A stretch of 47,174 nt of DNA. It comes from JBJXHG01 sp046160865. GTDB lineage: Bacteria; Planctomycetota; UBA1135; GCA-002686595. Shown here piece by piece: positions 1-7,318 of the stretch (position 1 is the stretch's first letter; the number at the start of each line of letters is the position of its first letter). The position numbers and the translations under genes were made by a program. The DNA is taken from positions 1 through 47,174 of the forward strand of contig JBJXHG010000154.1 in assembly GCA_046160865.1 (NCBI GenBank), in the 5' to 3' direction. The notes below the pieces were generated by a model. That model searched no databases and was not told where the DNA came from. It was given only the letters and a program-made list of their open reading frames with translations.

Positions 1-9
1 CGCGCGCTC

Positions 10-104
10 CTCGGCGAATCACGAGAATTCGCCTGCGGTCGTGCTCCTGGTTCCGACACGAACGGACGACTTTCGCGCTCGAAGCACTTTCACCACGGGC
101 TGCT
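10..104 (+). repeat. 95-bp direct repeat, copy 1 (upstream of mscL)
   Basis: This stretch aligns without gaps to 23862-23956 with 86 of 95 bases identical by hand count, in the same orientation. It contains an inverted repeat near its left end (GGCGAATC / AATTCGCC around a 5-base loop, one mismatch), which is perfect in the other copy. It lies in the 5' region of mscL. Its nature (insertion-sequence relic, intergenic repeat or conserved short peptide) cannot be told from two copies. Confidence 0.85.
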
Positions 105-250
105 AGCCGGCCCGAAGCGGTCGTTCCGCGTAGGATTCTCCCTCGCCGCGCCAGGTTTTTTCGAGCGAGGACGACCGACGCGCCGGGCGCTCTCGGAGTC
201 CACGGCTCGAGAGAGCGGGTGCTCGCACTCAACAACAGAGGAGGTCGGTC

Positions 251-595
251 ATGGGGATGCTGCAAGAGTTCCGGGAGTTCGCCGTCAAGGGCAACGTCGT
301 CGACATGGCGGTCGGCGTCATCATCGGCGGCGCATTCGGCAAGATCATCACGTCGCTCGTCAACGACGTGATCATGCCTCCGATCGGACTGCTGATGGGC
401 AATGCGGACTTCTCGAAGCTCTACGTGCCGCTCGACGGCGAGACCTACGCGAGCTTCGAGGAAGCCACCAAGGCCGGTGCCCCGCTGCTGCGCTACGGCG
501 TGTTCATCAATACGGTCCTCGACTTCCTGATCGTCGCGTTCTGCATCTTCTTGGTGATCAAGCAGCTCAACCGCACGAGCAAGAAGCCGGCCTGA
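251..595 (+). CDS. mscL: Large-conductance mechanosensitive channel MscL
   Basis: MscL is a homopentameric inner-membrane channel that opens under membrane tension to release solutes during hypo-osmotic shock. The 114-residue product starts with the typical amphipathic helix (MGMLQEFREFAVKGNVVDM), followed by TM1 with the conserved pore-lining pattern AVGVIIGGAFGKIITSLVND, a periplasmic loop at about residues 50-75, and TM2 at about 80-103. At 114 residues it is shorter than the E. coli protein (about 136) and largely lacks the C-terminal cytoplasmic helix bundle, as some family members do. A strong Shine-Dalgarno (AGAGGAGG) lies 6-13 bases upstream of the ATG and settles the start. It is a single gene; a GC-rich hairpin follows. 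Confidence 0.95.
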   Translation: MGMLQEFREFAVKGNVVDMAVGVIIGGAFGKIITSLVNDVIMPPIGLLMGNADFSKLYVPLDGETYASFEEATKAGAPLLRYGVFINTVLDFLIVAFCIFLVIKQLNRTSKKPA

Positions 596-612
596 GCCGC
601 GCGACGGCCGCT

Positions 613-639
613 GCGCCGCGGTCGACACCGACGCGGCGC
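613..639 (+). terminator. GC-rich hairpin after mscL
   Basis: GCGCCGCGGTCG pairs with CGACGCGGCGC around a short ACAC loop, with one bulged G. It begins 17 bases after the mscL stop. There is no T-run, so it may be a transcript-end stabiliser rather than a classical intrinsic terminator. Confidence 0.45.
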
Positions 640-743
640 GGTTCGCCCCATGCGCCGCCGGTACCGAGTCCGGCGCCCTTGCGCGCGACGGAAGGAAGTT
701 GGAAGGATGGTCCGCCTCCGGCGTCCACGGCCGGGTCCATCCC

Positions 744-1994
744 ATGACGTCTCACTCCCGCACCCGCCCCGCCTGCCGCAGCGTTTCCTTCCCCGCTCTC
801 GTCCTGTGCCTCTCCGTCGCCTCGTGCGCGTCGGTCGAGCGCTCGGCCGACGAGCGCCTCAACGACCTCATCGTGCATGGCCAGTTCGAGGAGGCCGTGC
901 ACTTCGCCGACGAGCACCGTCGCCAGAACCCGGGGAGTTCGAAGGCCGAGACGATGCATCGCGGAGCCAGCGTCGCTTACTTGCTCGATCAGGGTCGACG
1001 CCTGACGCTCGACGACCGCGACGAGGACGCGCTCGCCGTTTTCCATCGTGCACGTGAGATGGATCCCGCGCTGCCCGAGACGGCGATGTGGATCGACAAG
1101 ACGAACCGCAAGCTCGCGACGACGTGGAGCGATCGCGGCATGGAGTGCTTCGCGAGGCAGGAGCTCGATGCCGCACTCGAGTCCTACGAGAACGCGTTGC
1201 GCTACGTGCCTGGCGATCTGAACGCGATCAACGGCGTCGCGGCCGCCGTGCTGCAACTGAACTTCCGAGCGGGATTGAACAAGAAGTACTTCAAGGAGGG
1301 CTTGCAAGCGCTGTCGCAGCACTGGCTCGAGCAAGCGCGTTCGCGCTTCTCGTACTCGACGAAGTACGACGAGAAGGACGAGCGCGCGAAGCAGCGCCGC
1401 GCGCAGACCGACCGACTGTTGTCCGCGCAGCGCGTCACGATCGCCAAGGCGCTCGAAGCCGACGGCAACTTCGCGGCGGCGAGCAACGAGTTTCGGCTCG
1501 CGCTCGCGCTCGACCCGGAGAACGGCGACGCGCGTGAAGGACGCGAGCGCACCAAGCAAGAGGCACGCGCAGCAGAGAAGCTGCGGGATGCCGACATGGC
1601 CGTCCTGCGCGGGCGGTTCGACGACGCGGATCGAATGCTGACGGAGGGCGCCGCGATGTCCGTCGTGCAAGCCGACGTGTTCCGCGGTGCGCGCGAGCAA
1701 CTCGTCACCGCGCGGCACGATCGGATGTACGAGGAGGCGATCGCGCTCGAACGCGACTTCTTGTTCTCCGAGGCGGTCGCGAAGTACACCGACCTCCTGG
1801 AGATCACGCAGTACTACAAGGACGTCATCACGCGCAAGGAGACGCTCGAGGGCTACATCCAGCTTGCCGACGAGCTCTACGCGAAGGCGGCCGCGGCGGG
1901 ATCGAGCGAGGAGAAGGTCGACCTGCTGCGGCAGATCGAAGTGTTTTGGCCCGAGTACAAGGACATCCAGGACCAGCTCCGCGGGGTGCGCTGA
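744..1994 (+). CDS. TPR-repeat lipoprotein of unknown function
   Basis: This is a 416-residue protein with an N-terminal signal peptide ending in a lipobox (LSVASC, Cys28), so it should be lipid-anchored in the envelope. After that it is almost entirely helical, with tetratricopeptide-like repeats: examples are AKALEADGNFAAASNEFRLA and GMECFARQELDAALESYENA, each with the Gly/Ala/Tyr spacing typical of TPR helices. The open frame extends upstream to 699, but the ATG at 744 puts the signal peptide at the N-terminus and is preferred. Such proteins are scaffolds for protein contacts; no partner can be named. The stop codon (1992-1994) is also the first bases of a dispersed repeat. Confidence 0.8.
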   Translation: MTSHSRTRPACRSVSFPALVLCLSVASCASVERSADERLNDLIVHGQFEEAVHFADEHRRQNPGSSKAETMHRGASVAYLLDQGRRLTLDDRDEDALAVFHRAREMDPALPETAMWIDKTNRKLATTWSDRGMECFARQELDAALESYENALRYVPGDLNAINGVAAAVLQLNFRAGLNKKYFKEGLQALSQHWLEQARSRFSYSTKYDEKDERAKQRRAQTDRLLSAQRVTIAKALEADGNFAAASNEFRLALALDPENGDAREGRERTKQEARAAEKLRDADMAVLRGRFDDADRMLTEGAAMSVVQADVFRGAREQLVTARHDRMYEEAIALERDFLFSEAVAKYTDLLEITQYYKDVITRKETLEGYIQLADELYAKAAAAGSSEEKVDLLRQIEVFWPEYKDIQDQLRGVR

Positions 1995-2025
1995 CCCGCA
2001 TTTCTCACCGCGTCCTGCTGCGCTC
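1991..2025 (+). repeat. CCCGCATTTCTCACC repeat, copy a
   Basis: CTGACCCGCATTTCTCACCG followed by CGTCCTGCTGCGCTC matches copies at 10631, 10774 (inverted), 29790 and 44301 (inverted). In this copy the outer CTAG is CTGA, and TGA is the stop codon of the TPR lipoprotein gene. The repeat therefore forms the 3' end of that transcript, between two convergent genes. No inverted partner copy was found nearby. Confidence 0.75.
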
Positions 2026-2058
2026 GAATGGCGGGCTCGACCCGCGGAGCCGCGCGGC

Positions 2059-2769
2059 TCACGATCGCACTTCGCGCCGCGCGATCCACCACACGACGGC
2101 GGCGAGCAGCGAGGCCTCGAGCCAGGGATGCACTCCCCACGGCAGGCGGGAGAACTGGCCCTTCCACACGATCAGGCCCCAGTACAGGTACGGGAGCCAC
2201 GCACTGACGGCGACGATCCACGCAGCGCGCGCGATCGCGCGCGGGTCGTAGGGAGCGGGAGCGTCGGCGAATGCGGGCGCCGCTTCGCGATCGATGCGAT
2301 CGAGCTCGTTCGCGGCGCGATCGACGAGCCGCTGGTTCTCGCGTAGCGCGCGGTACTCGAGCGGAATGGCCCAGAAATTCGTCGCGGTGGCGACCAGTCC
2401 GGCGATCCAGTGCACGTAGCTCGGGAGGCCGAAGCCGCGATGCGCGAACCCGAGCACAGCCGCGACCACGACCGAGAGCACCGCCACGAGCGCGGCGGGG
2501 TATGCAGCCTTGCGCGCGAAGAATGCGTTCAGCTCGGTCAGGAACTCCGGCGCGAGCGGCCGCGCGAGCATCGCCTCCTTCAGCACGCGACCGGTCACGA
2601 TCATGAACAAGATCACTAGCGAATGGACGCCCGCGATGTACACCGCGCTGAACAAGCCGACGCCCACGTGGCGGGGCGAACCCATCGCTCCGGTCCAGAT
2701 CGTCGCGCACAGGGCCGGCATCGCGACGAGTGCCGCCGCCGTGAAGTAGTGCACCATCCTCATGACCAT
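2059..2769 (-). CDS. Integral membrane protein, unknown function
   Basis: The protein has 236 residues when started at the ATG at 2769, which has an AAGGG sequence about 10 bases upstream; an ATG at 2811 is in frame but would add a charged, non-membrane leader. About five or six hydrophobic segments are visible: ALVAMPALCATIWTGAM, AVYIAGVHSLVILFMIV, AALVAVLSVVVAAVLGF, WIAGLVATATNFWAIPL, AWIVAVSAWLPYLYWGL and a last one near the C-terminus. A charged loop (about residues 145-170) precedes the final helices. No catalytic motif was recognised. It is convergent with the TPR lipoprotein gene and divergent from the kinase gene at 2868. Confidence 0.7.
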   Translation of the reverse strand: MVMRMVHYFTAAALVAMPALCATIWTGAMGSPRHVGVGLFSAVYIAGVHSLVILFMIVTGRVLKEAMLARPLAPEFLTELNAFFARKAAYPAALVAVLSVVVAAVLGFAHRGFGLPSYVHWIAGLVATATNFWAIPLEYRALRENQRLVDRAANELDRIDREAAPAFADAPAPYDPRAIARAAWIVAVSAWLPYLYWGLIVWKGQFSRLPWGVHPWLEASLLAAVVWWIARREVRS

Positions 2770-2840
2770 TTGCGGGTGACCCTTGTACGGAGCGCCACGG
2801 CGCACTGCCACGGTTCGCTCGGCTGCGCACGCGCCACGGC

Positions 2841-2846
2841 TACAAT
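2841..2846 (+). promoter_or_regulatory. Possible -10 hexamer TACAAT for the kinase-epimerase pair
   Basis: TACAAT stands out in GC-rich DNA 21 bases before the kinase ATG. No convincing -35 is found at normal spacing, so this is only a candidate. Confidence 0.25.
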
Positions 2847-2867
2847 CCCGCGCCCGTCTGCGGGCTC

Positions 2868-4790
2868 ATGATCCGGCGCATTTCGACCAAATGGGTGATG
2901 ACGGTGCTCGCCGCCGTCGTCGTGCCATTCCTCGGCTTCGCGTGGTTCGTCGACGAGGCCATGGCCGAGCGGCACTGGCAAATGGTGCGCTACTACCTGC
3001 TCAGCATGGCAGGTGAGCTCACGTCGCGCGTCGACGACGAGATCCGCGAACGCCAGCTCGATATCGAGCTGTGGGCATCGGACACCCCGCTCACCGAATG
3101 GACGATCGGCGACTACGACGGCGACGACGTCGCCACGTTCCGTCCGATGCTCGAGGGTCAGTTCGATCGATTCGTGCAGCGCATGGGCGTCTACGACTTG
3201 ATCCTCGCGGTGAACGCGAACGGCGAGCTCACGGCATCGAACACGTGCGACGCGCGCGGGGTGCCGTTCAGCGATGCGTATCGCGCCAGCCTCGCGCGTG
3301 GTTTTCGCGACGAGGCTTGGTTTCGCGAAGCGCTGAAGGGCGAGGTGTTCCGCGTCGACCACCACGCCTCCGATCTCGTGCCGAAGCACGCGGACGACGG
3401 CGCGCCGCGCCCCGAGAACTTTCACGTCGGCTTCGCGGTCCCGGTGAAGAGCGGGCTCGCGACGACGGAGGTCGTCGGGGTCGTCTACGCATTGATGAAC
3501 TGGAGCCACATCCAGAACCTGGTGCTGCAGCCGATCCGCCCGCAACTCCGCGGACTCGCAGCTCCCGACATCTACGCGTCGTGCTATGCGTGGCTCTGGA
3601 TGGCGGACGCGGACACGATCATCGGGCACCCGAATGCGGGTCTCTACACGAAGCAGGTCTCGGGACCGGACGTGCGACTGCCGCACATGGTCGGCGCGGC
3701 GCGCGCGAGCGATTGGGGCATGTACCCGTCGTACACCTTCGACGGCGTTGCGAAGACTGCGGCGTTCAAGCGCTGCGCGACGCGCGAGCAGGGCGGATTC
3801 GGATGGATCGTGGGCGTGGGCATCGACGACAAGGACGTCACGACAACCGTGGACGACCTTCGGCGCGTGCTCTTGCGCGCGACCGTGTTCGTGCTGATCG
3901 TCGTAGTCGTCGGCACGATCCTGATCGCGCGCCGCACGACACGTCCGATTCTCGCGCTGCAGGAACACACTCGGCGCATCGCGGCCGGCGATCTCGAAAC
4001 GCAGATCGAAGCGCGTAGCCGCGACGAGCTCGGAGATCTCGCGCGTGCGTTCAATAGGATGACGCGCGAGCTCGGCGACAGCCGCACGAAGCTCGTCAAG
4101 GCCGAGAAGGATGCGGCCTGGCGCGAGATGGCCCGGCAAGTGGCGCACGAGATCAAGAATCCGCTGACGCCGGTCAGTCTGTCCGCGAATCTCTTGCGCC
4201 GCGCGCGCGACGAAAAGAGCCCGGAGTTCGACGCGATCTTCGATCGCACGATCGACCTGATCCAGCGCCAGGTGGAGCACATGCGCGCCATCGCGGCCGA
4301 CTTCTCGGCGTTCGCGGGGACGCGCCGGCCGAAGTTCGAGGTGCTGGACGCCACCGCGGTTCTGGACGAAGTGCTCGCGCTCAATGCGGCTTGGGCGCGC
4401 GAGCTCGACGTGCGGGTCGAGCGCCGCGTCGAAAGCGCGCGCGTGCTCGTCGATCGAACCGAGCTGCGTCGCGTTCTGATCAACCTCGTCTCGAACGCGC
4501 TGGAAGCGATGCCGAAGGGCGGCCTGCTGACCGTGAGCGTGCGTCGCGAGCGATCCGAAGCCGGCCCGGAGGTCGTGATCGAGATCCGCGACACCGGCGT
4601 CGGCCTGTCGAGCGAGGTGCGCGGCCGGCTCTTCGAACCGTACTTCACGACACGCACTCACGGCACGGGGCTTGGTCTCGCGATCGCCGCGCGCCTGGTC
4701 GACGAGATGAATGGCAAGATCGCGCTGGAGCCGAACACGGACGGTCCCGGCACGATCGCCCGCATCACGCTGCCGGAGCCGGCCGCGTGA
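2868..4790 (+). CDS. NtrY-like membrane sensor histidine kinase
   Basis: This is a 640-residue kinase that autophosphorylates on His in response to a periplasmic signal. An N-terminal membrane helix (about 7-28) and a second one (about 336-356, VFVLIVVVVGTILIA) bracket a periplasmic sensor region of about 300 residues, probably Cache-like. Then come a HAMP linker, a HisKA box (EMARQVAHEIKNPLTPVSLS, His427), an N box (LINLVSNALEAM), a G1 box (DTGVGL, Asp575) and a G2 box (GTGLGLAIAARLVDEM). The HEIKNPLTP motif is typical of NtrY-type kinases. No response regulator gene is adjacent, so its partner must be elsewhere. The TGA overlaps the GTG start of the next gene. Confidence 0.9.
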   Translation: MIRRISTKWVMTVLAAVVVPFLGFAWFVDEAMAERHWQMVRYYLLSMAGELTSRVDDEIRERQLDIELWASDTPLTEWTIGDYDGDDVATFRPMLEGQFDRFVQRMGVYDLILAVNANGELTASNTCDARGVPFSDAYRASLARGFRDEAWFREALKGEVFRVDHHASDLVPKHADDGAPRPENFHVGFAVPVKSGLATTEVVGVVYALMNWSHIQNLVLQPIRPQLRGLAAPDIYASCYAWLWMADADTIIGHPNAGLYTKQVSGPDVRLPHMVGAARASDWGMYPSYTFDGVAKTAAFKRCATREQGGFGWIVGVGIDDKDVTTTVDDLRRVLLRATVFVLIVVVVGTILIARRTTRPILALQEHTRRIAAGDLETQIEARSRDELGDLARAFNRMTRELGDSRTKLVKAEKDAAWREMARQVAHEIKNPLTPVSLSANLLRRARDEKSPEFDAIFDRTIDLIQRQVEHMRAIAADFSAFAGTRRPKFEVLDATAVLDEVLALNAAWARELDVRVERRVESARVLVDRTELRRVLINLVSNALEAMPKGGLLTVSVRRERSEAGPEVVIEIRDTGVGLSSEVRGRLFEPYFTTRTHGTGLGLAIAARLVDEMNGKIALEPNTDGPGTIARITLPEPAA

Positions 4791-5827
4791 GCGCGCGACC
4801 TCCGTCGGCGCGGCTCGATGGGCCGGTGCTGCTCACAGGTGCGACCGGCTTCGTCGGTCGCGAGACCGCGCGCGAACTCGTCGCGGCGGGAGCTGAGGTG
4901 CACGCATTCGTGCGCGCCGGCTCGGAGCGCGCGAGCCTCGCGAATCACGTCCGGACGTGGCACGTCGGCGATCTCTCCGACGCCCGTTCGATCGACGCGG
5001 CAGTGCTCGCGCTGCGGCATCGGGCGAACGCACTGAGCCTGCCCGCACGCATCGTGCACAGCGCGGCGCTGATCAGCTATCGAACGCGCGATGGAGAGCT
5101 CGCACGCGAGCTCAACGTCGAAGGCACGCGGCGTTTTCTCGCGGCGGCGCTGCGCAATCGGATCGATCGATTCCTGTTCGTCAGCTCGGTCGTCACCGTT
5201 GGCCACTCCCCCGACGGGTCGGTGCTGGACGAGTCGGCTCCGTTCCACAGTGCGGAGCTAGGTGTCGACTACGTGACGACGAAGCGCGCGGCAGAGGACC
5301 TGGTGCTCGCCCACGCGCGTGAGCTCGACGTCGTCGTCGTCAATCCAGGTGCGATTTTCGGACCCGTCGACCGCGAATCGAACACGGTGCGATTCCTGCA
5401 ACAGATGGCGCGCGGACGCGGGCCTCGGCTCGCGCCGCCCGGACACCTTTCCGTCGTCGGCGTTGCCGACGTCGCGCGCGGGATCGTTGCGGCGCTCGCC
5501 GTCGGGCGGCGCGGCGAGCGCTACCTCCTCGTCGAGTCGAGTTCGAGCGCGCTCGAGCTCTTCCAGCGCATCGCGCGCGAGCTCTCGGTTCCGCCCGTTC
5601 GACACTCTGTCCCGCGCGCGATCTGGTCCGCGCTCGTGATGGCAGCGACGGCCTGGGATCGCGTGTTCCCGATGAAGCTCGCGACGCCGCAGGCACTCAA
5701 GATGCTCGGAGTGAAGCTCCGCTTCGACGCCCGCAAGGCGCGCCGAGAGCTCGCGTTCGAGCCGGAGCCCTTCGACCGCGTGCTGCGCGACACGATCGCG
5801 CACCTGCGCGCAACGGACGCGTTGTAG
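4787..5827 (+). CDS. NAD(P)-dependent epimerase/dehydratase (extended SDR)
   Basis: The GTG at 4787 overlaps the kinase stop (GTGA) and is chosen because the Rossmann motif then lies near the N-terminus of a 346-residue protein. The frame itself runs open further upstream inside the kinase gene. Motifs seen are the dinucleotide-binding TGATGFVG (about residues 17-24), a catalytic Ser in FLFVSSVVTVG and the Tyr/Lys pair in YVTTK, followed by VVNPGAIFGP, typical of the 3-beta-HSD/dihydroflavonol-reductase branch. The substrate is probably a lipid, sterol, terpenoid or nucleotide sugar, but it cannot be fixed. Being coupled to a sensor kinase is unusual and may only reflect shared transcription. 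Confidence 0.85.
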   Translation: MSARPPSARLDGPVLLTGATGFVGRETARELVAAGAEVHAFVRAGSERASLANHVRTWHVGDLSDARSIDAAVLALRHRANALSLPARIVHSAALISYRTRDGELARELNVEGTRRFLAAALRNRIDRFLFVSSVVTVGHSPDGSVLDESAPFHSAELGVDYVTTKRAAEDLVLAHARELDVVVVNPGAIFGPVDRESNTVRFLQQMARGRGPRLAPPGHLSVVGVADVARGIVAALAVGRRGERYLLVESSSSALELFQRIARELSVPPVRHSVPRAIWSALVMAATAWDRVFPMKLATPQALKMLGVKLRFDARKARRELAFEPEPFDRVLRDTIAHLRATDAL

Positions 5828-5878
5828 TGGTCCGCGCGCAGCATGAATGCGTGATCTCGCCCGCCTATACTTGCACCG

Positions 5879-6898
5879 ATGCTCGTCGCACTGCTCCTCC
5901 AAACATCGCTCGTCGCGCGGCCGATGTACCTCGACGACGCGCCGCCCGAGTTGCGCACCGCGCGCCACATCGTGATCGCGGACGAGCCGGGGGGGGACGC
6001 GGCACGCGCGCGCGAGTCGACGCTTCGAACGGCTGCCGAGATCGAGTCTCGCCTGCGCGACGGCGCCGAGTTCGAAACCATCGTTCGGCGGCACGCGGGC
6101 GACGACGCTGCGCGCCACGGCGCGATCCTCGGAACGTTCGCGCGCGGCATGCTCGCGCCGGAACTCGACCGGTTCCTGTTCGGCGCGGAGATCGAGGCCG
6201 TCAGCGCTCCGATTGCGCTGGAGCGCGGCGTGACGATCCTCCAGCGCGTAGAGACGTACGCCGCTGTGCGCCAGATCCTCGTCCGCGGCCAGGACGACGC
6301 CGCTCGGAAGCGCGCGCAGTCACTGCTGGAACGAGTGCGCGGTGGCGGAGACTTCGCGGCGATCGCGCGCGAGCATTCGGAGGACGCGGAGTCGGCGGCG
6401 CGCGGCGGTCAGTTCGCGATCTACGAGCGCGGCCCGAGGGACACGCTCCTGAAAGCGACTGCGTTTCGCCTGTCGGTAGGGGAGACGGCGGGTCCAATCG
6501 CGTCGCCGCTCGGCTGGCACGTGATCCAGCGTGTGGCGGAGTCGGCCGTCGACGCGGCGCTGCGCGAAAATTCATTCGTGCGGGTGCGCGGGATCCTGAT
6601 TCGCTTCGATTCCGCGGGCGGCGGCGCACTCGCGACGAATCGCAATCAAGCGGCGGCGAAGGCGCTCGCGGACGCGATTTCCGAGCGGATCACGACGGGC
6701 GAGGACATGGCCGCACTGGCTGCGGAGTTCGACGAAGACATTGGCGGCCGCGAGCGTCGCGGCGACCTCGGTTGGATCTACCGCCATGCGGCATCGCTCC
6801 CCGCAGCCCTGCGGCAGGCGGCGCTGTTGCCGGTCGGCGGCACGACGGCGCCGAGTACGAGTCCTGTCGGTTACCTGATCTTGCGGCGCGAAAGGTGA
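5879..6898 (+). CDS. Peptidylprolyl isomerase with three parvulin-like domains
   Basis: This 339-residue protein contains three successive parvulin/rotamase-like units: about 25-122 (RTARHIVIADE... HAGDDAARHG), 123-218 (VRQILVRGQDD... EHSEDAESAARGGQF... SPLGWHVIQRVE) and 228-338 (VRVRGILIRFD... RRGDLGWIYR... SPVGYLILRRE). The middle unit is the most canonical (short hydrophobic strand, FAAIAREHSED, GGxF, GWHVIQ). Parvulins speed cis-trans isomerisation of X-Pro bonds and often act as periplasmic chaperones (SurA, PrsA). The N-terminus is only weakly signal-like, so export is likely but not certain. It starts 51 bases after the epimerase gene on the same strand and may be co-transcribed. Confidence 0.8.
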   Translation: MLVALLLQTSLVARPMYLDDAPPELRTARHIVIADEPGGDAARARESTLRTAAEIESRLRDGAEFETIVRRHAGDDAARHGAILGTFARGMLAPELDRFLFGAEIEAVSAPIALERGVTILQRVETYAAVRQILVRGQDDAARKRAQSLLERVRGGGDFAAIAREHSEDAESAARGGQFAIYERGPRDTLLKATAFRLSVGETAGPIASPLGWHVIQRVAESAVDAALRENSFVRVRGILIRFDSAGGGALATNRNQAAAKALADAISERITTGEDMAALAAEFDEDIGGRERRGDLGWIYRHAASLPAALRQAALLPVGGTTAPSTSPVGYLILRRER

Positions 6899-6927
6899 GC
6901 GACGCGCGCGCGGAAGCGCGCCAGCGG

Positions 6928-7260
6928 TCAGGGCTGCTCGAATCCCCACGTACCGCGAATCCGCGCGTAGCGGATGCTAAGCACGTCGAGCAGCCAGTCG
7001 ACGGGTCCGAGATCGGGGATCACTTTCACTTCGTCGATGGCCAAATTCGGCATGTTCGCGTCCGATGCGTTCTCGCGTGCGATCTGCAACGCGCCCTTCG
7101 GGATGTCGACCGCGAAGATCGTCACGGCCCAGCCGGACGACGTGAAGGTGCCCGACGTTTCCGTCTCGCGGGTGAAGGACAGATTCGCGCAACTCGTCCC
7201 CGACAACGCGGCGAGCGCGCACACGATGCCGCCGCACACGCGGTGGAGGCGAACTCTCAT
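6928..7260 (-). CDS. Small lipoprotein, unknown function
   Basis: This 110-residue product starts at the ATG at 7260; the frame is open further upstream but the added residues are basic and low-complexity. It has a signal peptide with lipobox LSGTSC (Cys24). The mature part is short, beta-strand-like and weakly conserved in appearance (GTFTSSGWAVTIFAVDIPKG, then an acidic segment and LLDVLSIRYARIRGTWG). No family was recognised. Its start is 58 bases from the divergent kinase gene at 7319, and its end faces the isomerase gene. Confidence 0.6.
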   Translation of the reverse strand: MRVRLHRVCGGIVCALAALSGTSCANLSFTRETETSGTFTSSGWAVTIFAVDIPKGALQIARENASDANMPNLAIDEVKVIPDLGPVDWLLDVLSIRYARIRGTWGFEQP

Positions 7261-7318
7261 GGCGGCCAAACATAGCCCGTGGCGACCTCGCCGGCGAGAC
7301 GCGACACTACGGAAACGG

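Noticed and set aside
2760..4661. Open frame of 633 codons on the minus strand opposite the sensor kinase gene
   Set aside because: All kinase motifs are on the plus strand; the opposite frame has antisense-type composition and no motifs.
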